DNA of 34,039 bases from Planctomycetota bacterium. Its GTDB lineage: Bacteria; Planctomycetota; UBA8108; UBA1146. A program made the translations under genes and the position numbers. Where the stretch lies: positions 1-34,039 of the forward strand of contig JACETR010000027.1 in NCBI GenBank assembly GCA_013911165.1, in the 5' to 3' direction. Numbering within the stretch: position 1 is the stretch's first letter; each line of letters starts with the position of its first letter. Under the pieces are notes generated by a model. The model was not told the origin of the DNA, searched no databases, and worked only from the letters and a program-made list of their open reading frames with translations. This document shows, one piece after another, positions 25,482 to 33,212 of the stretch.

Positions 25482-25601
25482 CTATTTGGAGCAGGGTCCG
25501 CAATCTCCCCCGGACGCGCGGCTCCGCTTCCGGACCAGCAACAGGAGAGAGACAACTGCGAGGAGAGTCACGATCCAGAATTGGGGATCGGATTCAGACA
25601 T
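25482..25601 (-). CDS. FeoB-associated Cys-rich small membrane protein
   Basis: A 39-residue frame starting six bases after the feoB stop, with GGGAG/GAGG overlapping the end of feoB as ribosome binding site. It has a single membrane helix (about residues 8-23, FWIVTLLAVVSLLLLV), an Arg/Lys-rich stop-transfer segment and a Cys-Gly-Pro-Cys motif (Cys34, Cys37) near the end. This architecture matches the family of FeoB-associated Cys-rich membrane proteins, which sit beside feoB and may act as FeoC-like partners or iron ligands. Start, spacing and composition together make it convincing, although it is shorter than most members. Confidence 0.8.
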   Translation of the reverse strand: MSESDPQFWIVTLLAVVSLLLLVRKRSRASGGDCGPCSK

Positions 25602-25607
25602 GGATCC

Positions 25608-27548
25608 TCACTCCCACCCGAGAAGCAGAATCAACATGCGCATGGCTGCAGCCATGCCCCAAGCCAGAAGACTCATCCATGTCAACTGAAGGATCGCCCA
25701 CTTCCATGCCCCGGACTCCTTGCGAGTGACCGCAAGCGTGGGCAGGCATTGCATTGCCAGCACGAAAAAGACCAACAATCCAGCAGCCGACGAGGGCGTC
25801 AAAAGAGGCGAACCATCATCCCGTCTGGAGTTTCTGATCTTGTCCAGCAAAGGTTCCGCCTCTGCCTCTTCACCGGTTCCCAATAGAACACTGGTTGAGG
25901 ACACAAAAACTTCCCTGGCGGCAAAACTGGCCATGATCGAAATCGACAATTGCCAATCGGCTCCGATGGGTGCAAACACCGGCTCCACACTCTTGCCGAT
26001 ACGACCCAGATAGGATGCGGCGGTACTCTCTCGGGAAGCGAGAGAGTCCGCCTCCTCGACGAGAGCTTCCGCTTCATCCACAGATTCCACTGTTGCAGCT
26101 TTGGCTCGCAAATCGGCGACAGCTGAACTCTCCGTGCTCTTGGGGTAGGTTCCCAACCACCAGAGAACGATGCACATCAGCAAAATGACGGTTCCCGCAT
26201 TTTTCAGGAAGAGCCAACCACGCTGGCAGGCGATTTTCAGGGAATCCAGCAATGACGGTCGCTGAAAGGGAGGCATCTCGAGAACCAGATCCGGGCTGGG
26301 CCCCGGCAATAGGAAACGTCGAACAATCCAGGCGCTGAAGACTGCTGCCAATGCCCCCAGCAGGTAACACCCGGCAAAGGCCAATCCGGCAATGAAGGGC
26401 TGTTCAGGGAAGAGCAAACCTACCAGCAACTGATAAACCGGCAATCTGGCCGCGCAAGAGAGGAATGGAGCAACCAGAATCGCTGCCAGACGATCCTTGT
26501 GATCCGGAATCAGACGCGTGCACAAAATACCTGGAATGGCGCAAGCGTGACTCGACAACAAGGGAACGAAGGAATGCCCCGGCAGGCCGAACGGCCTCAG
26601 CCAACGATCCGCAACCAACGCGGCACGGGCCAGATAACCGGTTTCCTCCAAAACACTGATGAGGAAAAACAGTAGCAAAACCTGAGGCAGGAAAATCAGC
26701 GTACCCGATACCCCACCGATGATTCCCTCGACGACGAGACTCCTGACCTCGCCTTCAGGCATGCTTGCAGAAACCCAATCCGCGATCAAAGCAAAGGTAT
26801 TGTCGAGCCATTCCATGGGAACCTGGGCCAACCAGAACACACATCCAAAGAGCAGGCTCATGATGATGAAAAAGGTCGTCAGCCCCCAGAAGGGATGAAG
26901 CAGGAATCGATCGAGACGGTCCTCTTTTTCCCTTCTCTTTCGGGCCTCTTCTGGTCGAACAGGGCGTGTCACCGCTGCGACCGTGTCGTCGACCCACTTT
27001 GAGTCGAGAACCGTATCCTGGGGACTCACAGGCCGCTCTGCCGATGCCAGAATAAATTCCTTGAGGGCTACACTTCGGTGTGCGTGCCGATGAGCCAATT
27101 CCAAAACCGGGACCTGAAGCATCTCTTCCAACCGCTGGAAGTCGATCTCCACACCCCTGAGTCGTGCTTCATCGGTTCGGGTCACTATGACCGCATTTGC
27201 AGTCCCTTTTTGCAGGCACTCTGCCAAAAGGTTCATGTTTCTGCGCAGGCTGACCGCATCGATCACACTGACGATCAAATCGGGATTTTGGGAAGCCCCC
27301 AAATGTTGTTGGCAATGACGGGATTCGGAAAGGTCCAGTTGCAGGCCGTAGCACCCGGGGAGGTCCGTGACCTCCACATCGATGTCTCCCCAGCGATCCT
27401 CACCCACCAGCGATTCCGCAGTGATCCCGGGAAAGTTGGAAACTCTGGCATTCCCCGTCACAAGAGCATTGAAGAGGGTAGATTTTCCAACGTTGGGATT
27501 TCCGGTAACAGAGATACGGAGTATTTTCCCGGACTGATCTTGGTTCAT
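25608..27548 (-). CDS. feoB: Ferrous iron transporter FeoB
   Basis: This protein of about 646 residues has an N-terminal G-protein domain: G1 GNPNVGKS, G2 NFPGITAES, G3 DLPG. The G4 position reads TRTD where NxxD is usual. A helical GDI-like region follows, then a membrane part with FeoB gate motifs: PGHSFVPLLSSHACAIPGI and APFLSCAARLPVYQLL. It moves Fe(II) across the inner membrane. It is slightly shorter than E. coli FeoB (about 770). The FMN_bind-ApbE gene lies 43-46 bases upstream on the same strand and the Cys-rich partner six bases downstream, so all three are likely co-transcribed. ATG 27548 directly follows an in-frame GTG (27551) that is an equally possible start. Confidence 0.93.
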   Translation of the reverse strand: MNQDQSGKILRISVTGNPNVGKSTLFNALVTGNARVSNFPGITAESLVGEDRWGDIDVEVTDLPGCYGLQLDLSESRHCQQHLGASQNPDLIVSVIDAVSLRRNMNLLAECLQKGTANAVIVTRTDEARLRGVEIDFQRLEEMLQVPVLELAHRHAHRSVALKEFILASAERPVSPQDTVLDSKWVDDTVAAVTRPVRPEEARKRREKEDRLDRFLLHPFWGLTTFFIIMSLLFGCVFWLAQVPMEWLDNTFALIADWVSASMPEGEVRSLVVEGIIGGVSGTLIFLPQVLLLFFLISVLEETGYLARAALVADRWLRPFGLPGHSFVPLLSSHACAIPGILCTRLIPDHKDRLAAILVAPFLSCAARLPVYQLLVGLLFPEQPFIAGLAFAGCYLLGALAAVFSAWIVRRFLLPGPSPDLVLEMPPFQRPSLLDSLKIACQRGWLFLKNAGTVILLMCIVLWWLGTYPKSTESSAVADLRAKAATVESVDEAEALVEEADSLASRESTAASYLGRIGKSVEPVFAPIGADWQLSISIMASFAAREVFVSSTSVLLGTGEEAEAEPLLDKIRNSRRDDGSPLLTPSSAAGLLVFFVLAMQCLPTLAVTRKESGAWKWAILQLTWMSLLAWGMAAAMRMLILLLGWE

Positions 27549-27594
27549 CACTTACGCCCCCTGAAAAAGCACTGCTCAATCAGCCAGAAGAGTC

Positions 27595-29211
27595 TCAGCG
27601 CTGATTACGCCCGACAAAACGCGGCTGGCTCTCACCCTCAACCAGAATCACTGCAGAAGCATTCGGGCAGTTATCCAGAATCGTTCGTGCTCCCTCTTGT
27701 CCGAGAAGAGCAACAGTGGTGCTCAAGGCATCCGCCTCGGTGGCACTCTTGGAAAGAACCGAAGTGGTCAGGATACGTCCCTGTGAAGGATTGTCGAGAA
27801 GTTGCACCAGGTGATCCCCGCGTTCATAGCACGCAGTGGTCGCCAGTGAGGAGCGAATCAATGCAAGTTCATGAAGAACAGACTTACCATCCCTGGGGTC
27901 ATGGATCCCTACAGCCCAGGATTTTTCACCGGGGGGCGGATCGAGTGCCAGCAGTTGGCCTCCGAAATCAAGAAGAGCACGGGAGCATCCGTGGGACTCA
28001 AGCACGACCGCCGCACGATCGAGGGCATAACCCTTGCCGATTCCACCCAAGTCGAGAATCAAACCGGGATGCAACAGTGTGATCGTGCCCTTTTCCCGGT
28101 CCACCTTGACGCTGCGGAAGCCGTCCTTCTTCAGGGTCAGATCGAAAGCTCCCCCACTCTCTCTGGACATGGAGAGTGCCTTTTCGACGACCTCGATGGT
28201 TTCCCGGGCAACCTTGACCGGCTCTCCCACTGGTGCCGCTTCTACCCTCAAGACGTCACTCCCCGCTTTCCAGCGACTGTGCAACGATTCCAAGCGCTCT
28301 ACTTCAGAATAAGCGGCTTCCACGGCCTTGAGTGCCTGCTCTCCGTAGACCTCCATCTTGAGGACGGTTCCCATGGCGGGACGAGCCCTCTCAATGGATG
28401 CAGATGTGTCTTCCTTGTCTGATCGGAGTACAGAAACCTCCTCAGGGCCCGAAGCGGAAACCGGTTCTGCCGAGGCGGGTTCACCGTAAGCCAGAGATGA
28501 GCCGGAAAGAGATTGCCAAACCAGATCCAGATTCTGTTCCTGCGAAACCTCAACGGTCGCCATCGATCTTCGCACTGCACGAACAGCCGCACGGGCGGAA
28601 AGAGTTGCTCCGGAAAGGTTTCTGATTCCGCGGTGGAGCTTCAGGGACTTACCCAGTTTTTTACTTCTGAACTGTCGGGTGAAGCGCGGTGATTCAATCT
28701 CTTGGCCGATGTGCTCCCTGTAAACGAGAACCTGAAGATCAAGGACGCGTCGATCATTGTCGAGGGCGACAAAGAAAGTGATGGGACGATACTTCCCAAC
28801 CTCATCGAGGATCACCACAGATCCCAGTCTATTACCTTGGGGAGAAGTGACTCGGAACAGGGTAGTCTGTTGGTCCTTGGTTCTCACCCTGCTGATTTCA
28901 ACGATCTTCTTCTTCACTTCGCCTTCGACCGGAACATGACAACGTTCCACGTTCACATCTGCACTCCACAGATCAGCAATCAGATCTCTGCTGAAAAAGC
29001 CGGAGGTCTTCTCGGGGAGCGTCGTCTCAGCCGACACACCCGCCTCGGAAGAGACGGGTTCAGATGAACCTGGCCCAAGGGCCAGTGCCTGCGAAGAAAC
29101 CGTCAGAACCAAAACCAAACCTGCAACCAACCCGCAGTACCGGCAGCAGACCCGCGACTGGCGGATCTCTTCGGAATGCGTGCTGAAATCACTGCAGGAA
29201 ACGGAGCTCAT
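27595..29211 (-). CDS. FMN_bind-ApbE fusion: flavinylated periplasmic redox protein with its flavin transferase
   Basis: A 538-residue exported protein. After a signal or membrane segment (about 25-44) comes an FMN_bind domain (about 115-225) with the flavin attachment motif SGATLSAR, in which Thr203 would carry FMN by a phosphoester bond. The rest (about 275-538) is an ApbE flavin transferase: RPAMGTVLKMEVYG, LDLGGIGKGYALDRA, LLDFGGQLLA and the metal-binding SATEADALST. The usual HIIDPRTG motif is changed to LLDNPSQG. Such a fusion could flavinylate itself or a neighbour molecule. I chose ATG 29211 (AGAGGAAG six bases upstream). The operator-like site at 29290-29305 lies 79 bases upstream. 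With feoB next, a periplasmic ferric reductase role is the best guess. Confidence 0.85.
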   Translation of the reverse strand: MSSVSCSDFSTHSEEIRQSRVCCRYCGLVAGLVLVLTVSSQALALGPGSSEPVSSEAGVSAETTLPEKTSGFFSRDLIADLWSADVNVERCHVPVEGEVKKKIVEISRVRTKDQQTTLFRVTSPQGNRLGSVVILDEVGKYRPITFFVALDNDRRVLDLQVLVYREHIGQEIESPRFTRQFRSKKLGKSLKLHRGIRNLSGATLSARAAVRAVRRSMATVEVSQEQNLDLVWQSLSGSSLAYGEPASAEPVSASGPEEVSVLRSDKEDTSASIERARPAMGTVLKMEVYGEQALKAVEAAYSEVERLESLHSRWKAGSDVLRVEAAPVGEPVKVARETIEVVEKALSMSRESGGAFDLTLKKDGFRSVKVDREKGTITLLHPGLILDLGGIGKGYALDRAAVVLESHGCSRALLDFGGQLLALDPPPGEKSWAVGIHDPRDGKSVLHELALIRSSLATTACYERGDHLVQLLDNPSQGRILTTSVLSKSATEADALSTTVALLGQEGARTILDNCPNASAVILVEGESQPRFVGRNQR

Positions 29212-29269
29212 CGACTTCTTCCTCTGATTGAAAGGGACGGTTTCGGGGCCAATTAACGGACCCGACGAA

Positions 29270-29298
29270 AATAGAACTGATTTGGTACCGTTTGGCAA
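29270..29298 (-). promoter_or_regulatory. Candidate promoter of the FMN_bind-ApbE/feoB operon
   Basis: On the minus strand TTGCCA (29293-29298) and TCTATT (29270-29275) are separated by 17 bases, a fair sigma70-type pair. The -35 box lies inside the 16-bp operator-like site, so a bound regulator would block RNA polymerase. Confidence 0.45.
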
Positions 29299-29305
29299 CC
29301 CAAAC
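29290..29305. promoter_or_regulatory. Operator-like site upstream of FMN_bind-ApbE gene
   Basis: GTTTGGCAACCCAAAC has the same six-base arms as the perfect palindrome at 22917 and is identical to the site at 30677. It is 79 bases upstream of the start codon and overlaps the candidate -35 box. Confidence 0.8.
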
Positions 29306-29372
29306 AAATGACTTCTTTCACTGCTTTTGGTCAGATTTACCTATTTTGGGCCCTCAGACTCTCATTGGCCCT

Positions 29373-29413
29373 CTCTGGCCAAAGAACCCCATTCCGGCCC
29401 AAAAGGGCCAGAG
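29373..29413 (-). terminator. GGCC-rich nested hairpin downstream of the porin gene
   Basis: CTCTGGCC (29373-29380) pairs with GGCCAGAG (29406-29413), and GGCCC/GGGCC pair inside (29396-29409). It lies just past the porin stop codon and before the operator of the next operon. No clear T-tract follows on the minus strand, so terminator function is uncertain. Confidence 0.4.
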
Positions 29414-29429
29414 CAGGGGAAAAAAGGGC

Positions 29430-30584
29430 CTAGAAGTAAGTCGCAGCCGAGAAGATGAAGGTTCCGTCAGGGTCTTCCTGACCGTCGATCGACTCCTGTT
29501 CGTAGTCGAATTTGAGAACCGTCTCATCCGTTGGCCGCATATTGAAACCGTAAGTCATGCGACTTTTCACAGGTCCGGTGAGATCCTGTTCCTCCCAGCG
29601 AAGCGTCACCGCACATGAGGAATCATCCCCCCACAAGTTGGTGACAAAGTCCGGGAAAAACTTTTTGGACACTTCAACCGAGGTTGCACTGATGTCATCG
29701 GGAACTCCTCCGGCAATCGCCGCGGCATCCCGATCGATGGAGACATTACCCATTTCGAAGTTCAGCACAGTTGCACCCAGCGCTTCGACCCAGCTTCCCA
29801 GATCGGTTGTGAAGTCCACCACCGTGATGCTCAGATCCAAATCGCCGGCATCATCCCAGGGTCCGGTCCAGTTCGAGAAACCGATTTCAGTTCCAAGAAC
29901 AGGACTGTAGGTAAAACGCCCCACAAAACTGGCAGGGCGATCCCCTTTGTTGGTTTTCAGACTTGGACGTCCTCCACGAATACCGCTGGAAGAGTTGAAG
30001 TTGTATCCGCCGGCACCGTCTTCTCCCTGGAAACCATTCACGGCATAGAACTCCATTCCCCAACTTCCATCATCCGCCCCCCACACTCCTCCCAGACCTG
30101 CACTGGTCATCGTTGAAGGAACGATGGAGCGCGCCACGAAAGGACGATTGGTCAACTGACGCATCGGCGAGTCGTGGTAAAGGTTGGTAGATCCGAGTGG
30201 GATCAGAATCGCCCCGGATCTGAGGGTCCAACCCCCAAAATCCACATCGGCATAGGCGTATTCGACCTTGGTTTCGCCATCCCCCCTGGGAGCACTGGCT
30301 CCTCCATACTCAAACTCGATCTCAGCTGAGAAACTGACATTTTCGCTAATGTTTGCATCGAGCATCGGCACCAGACGGTGCTGTTTGAAATCCAGACGAT
30401 TGCTGTTCATGAACAACTCAAGATCGAGATATCCACCGAGACGAATGTCCCGATCTCCCTCGGCGGAAGGACGATTGTCATAACGATCCACCTGAGCTTC
30501 GAGTGTTCCAAAACTGCCCAGAATCAAAATCAAAAAGCAGACGAGAAGTGTGATTCTGTTGCTGAAGGAGTGATTCAATGCCAT
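29430..30584 (-). CDS. Outer-membrane porin-like beta-barrel protein
   Basis: A protein of about 384 residues with a signal peptide (MALNHSFSNRITLLVCFLIL..., ending TLEA). Many alternating hydrophobic strands with aromatic ends follow (for example GYLDLELFMNSNRLDF, VSFSAEIEFEYGG, TLRSGAILIPLGSTN), and the last residues are ATYF, the terminal aromatic signature recognised by the BAM machinery. It resembles phosphate-selective or general porins of planctomycetes and proteobacteria. The start at ATG 30584 is chosen because a longer frame (to 30710) would overlap the operator. The operator-like site upstream suggests iron-responsive expression, so it may admit an iron source. Confidence 0.8.
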   Translation of the reverse strand: MALNHSFSNRITLLVCFLILILGSFGTLEAQVDRYDNRPSAEGDRDIRLGGYLDLELFMNSNRLDFKQHRLVPMLDANISENVSFSAEIEFEYGGASAPRGDGETKVEYAYADVDFGGWTLRSGAILIPLGSTNLYHDSPMRQLTNRPFVARSIVPSTMTSAGLGGVWGADDGSWGMEFYAVNGFQGEDGAGGYNFNSSSGIRGGRPSLKTNKGDRPASFVGRFTYSPVLGTEIGFSNWTGPWDDAGDLDLSITVVDFTTDLGSWVEALGATVLNFEMGNVSIDRDAAAIAGGVPDDISATSVEVSKKFFPDFVTNLWGDDSSCAVTLRWEEQDLTGPVKSRMTYGFNMRPTDETVLKFDYEQESIDGQEDPDGTFIFSAATYF

Positions 30585-30657
30585 TCCTGCGATTCCTCTC
30601 AAAAGAGGGCGAAATTGATCATTCGCACCTCGGCTAAAAAACAGCCCTTTGGCGATG

Positions 30658-30685
30658 GTTATAATGCCCCCGTTGTGTTTGGCAA
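30658..30685 (-). promoter_or_regulatory. Candidate promoter of the porin gene
   Basis: TTGCCA (30680-30685) and TATAAC (30658-30663) on the minus strand are 16 bases apart. As at 29270-29298, the -35 box is inside the 16-bp site. Confidence 0.5.
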
Positions 30686-30692
30686 CCCAAAC
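30677..30692. promoter_or_regulatory. Operator-like site between porin and methyltransferase genes
   Basis: GTTTGGCAACCCAAAC, identical to the site at 29290-29305. It is 93 bases before the porin start and 68 bases before the divergent methyltransferase start. Confidence 0.8.
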
Positions 30693-30759
30693 AATTGAAA
30701 TACCTGCCAAAATAATCGTTTTTTTTCACTTCCCCCCAAACCTCCCTAGGATGGGTGGC

Positions 30760-31932
30760 ATGAGGGATATCTGGCAAAAACTGATCTCTGGCCAACTGGA
30801 TTCTCTGCTCCAATCGGCGCAGGACACGGTCCCTGGTGATGTTTCCGCCATTTCCCGCCTTCGGCGAAAAGGGACCCTCGCCGAGGTTTCTATCGTCCTC
30901 GAAGCTCTCGAGGCCCGTCGCCGTTCCCGAAGCCGACTCCGTGAGAGTGACACCTGGTTGATGGACCGTGAAGGCTCGGAACAGGCCACTCGCACCACTG
31001 TCGCCGAGCACAAGGCGCGAAGACTGAGATCGGTGATCGGTGAGGAAACGGTCATCGACCTCTGTTGCGGAATCGGCAGTGACACGGCAGCTCTCGCACA
31101 ATCCGGACCTGTGATCTACGTCGACCATGACCCGGTGCGCGTCGAATTGACCCGCTTCAACTTGGGCCAGTCATCGAAGAAGCCCAGCAACTCACACCCT
31201 CTCGTTGCGGACGCAAAGTGCCTGCCCCTCCCCCCCCTGCCATTACATGTCGATCCCGCACGCCGCGTCGATGGCCGCCGGGTTCACGACTTCGAAGGGA
31301 TGGTGCCAGGGCCTGAGGTACTGAACAGACTGATCGGGAGACATCATTCCGTGGCATTGAAGTGTGGCCCCGGTATTTCAGTTGAAAACTTACCTCCCGG
31401 TGAGATCGAGTGGCTTCAGGATGGCAGCGACCTCGTCGAAGCCACACTCTGGTGCGGAGACCTTGCCCAATCAGCCAGACGCAGTGCAACACTTCTGCGC
31501 CAATCCCTGACGATCAGCGGTGAACAGGAACCTCTTCAACAGAGCAGTCTGAAAAATCCCGCCTTTCTGCACGAACCCTGTTCCGTCATCGAGCGCTCCG
31601 GATTGGTGTGCAAGGTACAGGGAGAAGTCGCTGCCGGTGAATGGCACCCCGGCCTGGGCTGGCTCGCCGGTGAAGAAGAGAGAACCAGCCCCTGGTTTCG
31701 CAGTTTTGCAGTGGTCGCCCGGATGGGGTGGCACGAAAAGAAAATCGTTGACTGGTTTCGCCAACAGGGGTGTGCACCTGCAAGCATCAAAACCCGGGGG
31801 GTTCAGGAAAACCCCTCACAGCTGATCAAACGCTTCAAGGGAGATCCGGGGCCGTGGATTCTCGCACTGCTCAGAAGAGGGCGTCAGATTGAGGCCTGCA
31901 TCCTCAAAGAGCTGATTCCTTTGACGGGATGA
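30760..31932 (+). CDS. Class I SAM-dependent methyltransferase with THUMP-like C-terminal region
   Basis: This 390-residue protein has a SAM-binding motif I, VIDLCCGIGSDTAAL (about 98-112), motif II YVDHDPVR and a catalytic-region VDPARRVDGRR. Its C-terminal part resembles the THUMP-like domain found in a family of uncharacterised bacterial methyltransferases. The target is probably RNA but is not known. ATG 30760 is preferred, with AGGA upstream; ATG 30751 is close and also possible, while the longer frame from 30649 would begin before the operator. It is divergent from the porin gene and convergent with the oxidase gene, three bases from its end. Confidence 0.75.
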   Translation: MRDIWQKLISGQLDSLLQSAQDTVPGDVSAISRLRRKGTLAEVSIVLEALEARRRSRSRLRESDTWLMDREGSEQATRTTVAEHKARRLRSVIGEETVIDLCCGIGSDTAALAQSGPVIYVDHDPVRVELTRFNLGQSSKKPSNSHPLVADAKCLPLPPLPLHVDPARRVDGRRVHDFEGMVPGPEVLNRLIGRHHSVALKCGPGISVENLPPGEIEWLQDGSDLVEATLWCGDLAQSARRSATLLRQSLTISGEQEPLQQSSLKNPAFLHEPCSVIERSGLVCKVQGEVAAGEWHPGLGWLAGEEERTSPWFRSFAVVARMGWHEKKIVDWFRQQGCAPASIKTRGVQENPSQLIKRFKGDPGPWILALLRRGRQIEACILKELIPLTG

Positions 31933-31935
31933 GTC

Positions 31936-33102
31936 CTAGATACGGAACTCTTCGGGAACCGAAAAGTTATCATGGATTTCGCTCTTCCCCGTGAGGGAAT
32001 CCACCAGCCATTCAGCAGTTTTGGGGCCAATCAGAAGACCCGTTCGGTAATGTCCGGTTGCAATCCACAGAGTGCGTGCAGTGTCGATGGGCCCCATCAG
32101 AGGGCCGCCCTGTCTCAGGGATTTGGGGCGAAGACCTGCCCAATGCCGGACGATCCGGCTTTCCACACCCGGACCGAAAAAGGAGATGGCCGCTTCTATC
32201 AGGCGCGCACGTCCGGTGGCCGTTGGTGCCGGTAGAGTCTCTTTTCCTTCACCGGTATCCCCAACACTGTTGCCAAACCACGAAGAGCCTCCGGGTCCCG
32301 GTATCCATGAGAATCGACTGCGATTGCCTGAAGGGTCATCCACGTCCGCCAGTTTTGCATCAAAGGTGACAATGTGAGGAGGAGCGGGAATGTCGAGGGC
32401 GATCGCTTCACCCCTTACGGGTTTGAGCGGCAAGGGTTTCTCAAGAGCCGGATTGATCAGGGCGGAAGTTTCCCAGCCGGCGGACAAAACCAGAGGATTT
32501 TTTTCGTCGATGGGAGGGAGGGGGGTCTCCACAGAAGATCTCACAACCCTGTGGCCCTCTTCGATGCCCAGTGAAATTTCCCCGAGATCATGGGCAATCT
32601 CCACACCCATTCCCAAACAGGAGCGCCTCATTGCTTCCATCAATCCACCAGGGTCAACGACCGCTTGATGCTCTATGTAGATTCCAGCCTGAGGTTCCCT
32701 GTGCATTTCAGGGAGCAGTCGTTTCAATTCCTTCTGATCGAGTACGCGAACATTTCCACCGGAACCATGGAGTTTCTCCATCGCCCTGTGCGGATCCTGA
32801 ACCGTACGATCCCGCAGATCCAACCCCCCACAAATCCTGAATCCACAATCGATTCCCCCACTTTCCTCCTTGAGCTGTTCAGCCAACTGCGGCCACTCCT
32901 CCCAGCTCTGGTGACGCAAATCAAGATAGGGAGAACGACGGTGTTCCGGGGCCTTGAGAACACCTGTGGCAGCATGGGTGCAACTTGTACCGAAACTGCG
33001 GGAATCGAGAACGCGAACAGGAAGACCTCTCAAACGTGCTTCTCTGGCGACAGAGAGGCCGATGATTCCGGCTCCAAGAATCGTCAGACTATCGAGTTTC
33101 AT
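31936..33102 (-). CDS. thiO: FAD-dependent glycine/D-amino acid oxidase, ThiO-like
   Basis: This 388-residue DAO-family flavoprotein starts with a Rossmann motif, ILGAGIIGLSVAREARLRG, and ends with the typical HWAGLRPKS ... WIATGHYRTGLLIGPKTAEW signature. The latter is characteristic of glycine oxidase ThiO, which makes the iminoglycine for the thiazole ring of thiamine. No other thiamine genes are in the window, so a general D-amino acid or sarcosine oxidase remains possible. ATG 33102 has AAGGA six bases upstream; ATG 33117 is in frame but lacks one. Confidence 0.8.
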   Translation of the reverse strand: MKLDSLTILGAGIIGLSVAREARLRGLPVRVLDSRSFGTSCTHAATGVLKAPEHRRSPYLDLRHQSWEEWPQLAEQLKEESGGIDCGFRICGGLDLRDRTVQDPHRAMEKLHGSGGNVRVLDQKELKRLLPEMHREPQAGIYIEHQAVVDPGGLMEAMRRSCLGMGVEIAHDLGEISLGIEEGHRVVRSSVETPLPPIDEKNPLVLSAGWETSALINPALEKPLPLKPVRGEAIALDIPAPPHIVTFDAKLADVDDPSGNRSRFSWIPGPGGSSWFGNSVGDTGEGKETLPAPTATGRARLIEAAISFFGPGVESRIVRHWAGLRPKSLRQGGPLMGPIDTARTLWIATGHYRTGLLIGPKTAEWLVDSLTGKSEIHDNFSVPEEFRI

Positions 33103-33212
33103 CCCTGTTCCTTGCATTTACTCACCCATCGAATCGCGATCGATTAAGGGGTAGAATCGTATCCAGTCGTTCAAGAGTGGATGATACCTCAAGGAACGAC
33201 GGAGGAGGCCGT

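Noticed and set aside
27078..28082. Plus-strand open frame across feoB and the ApbE fusion
   Set aside because: It crosses two strongly supported minus-strand genes and has no motif.
29341..29430. Repeated GGGCC blocks as a CRISPR-like or iterated protein-binding array
   Set aside because: Spacing is irregular and the blocks pair into hairpins just past the porin stop; a terminator-like structure is the simpler reading.
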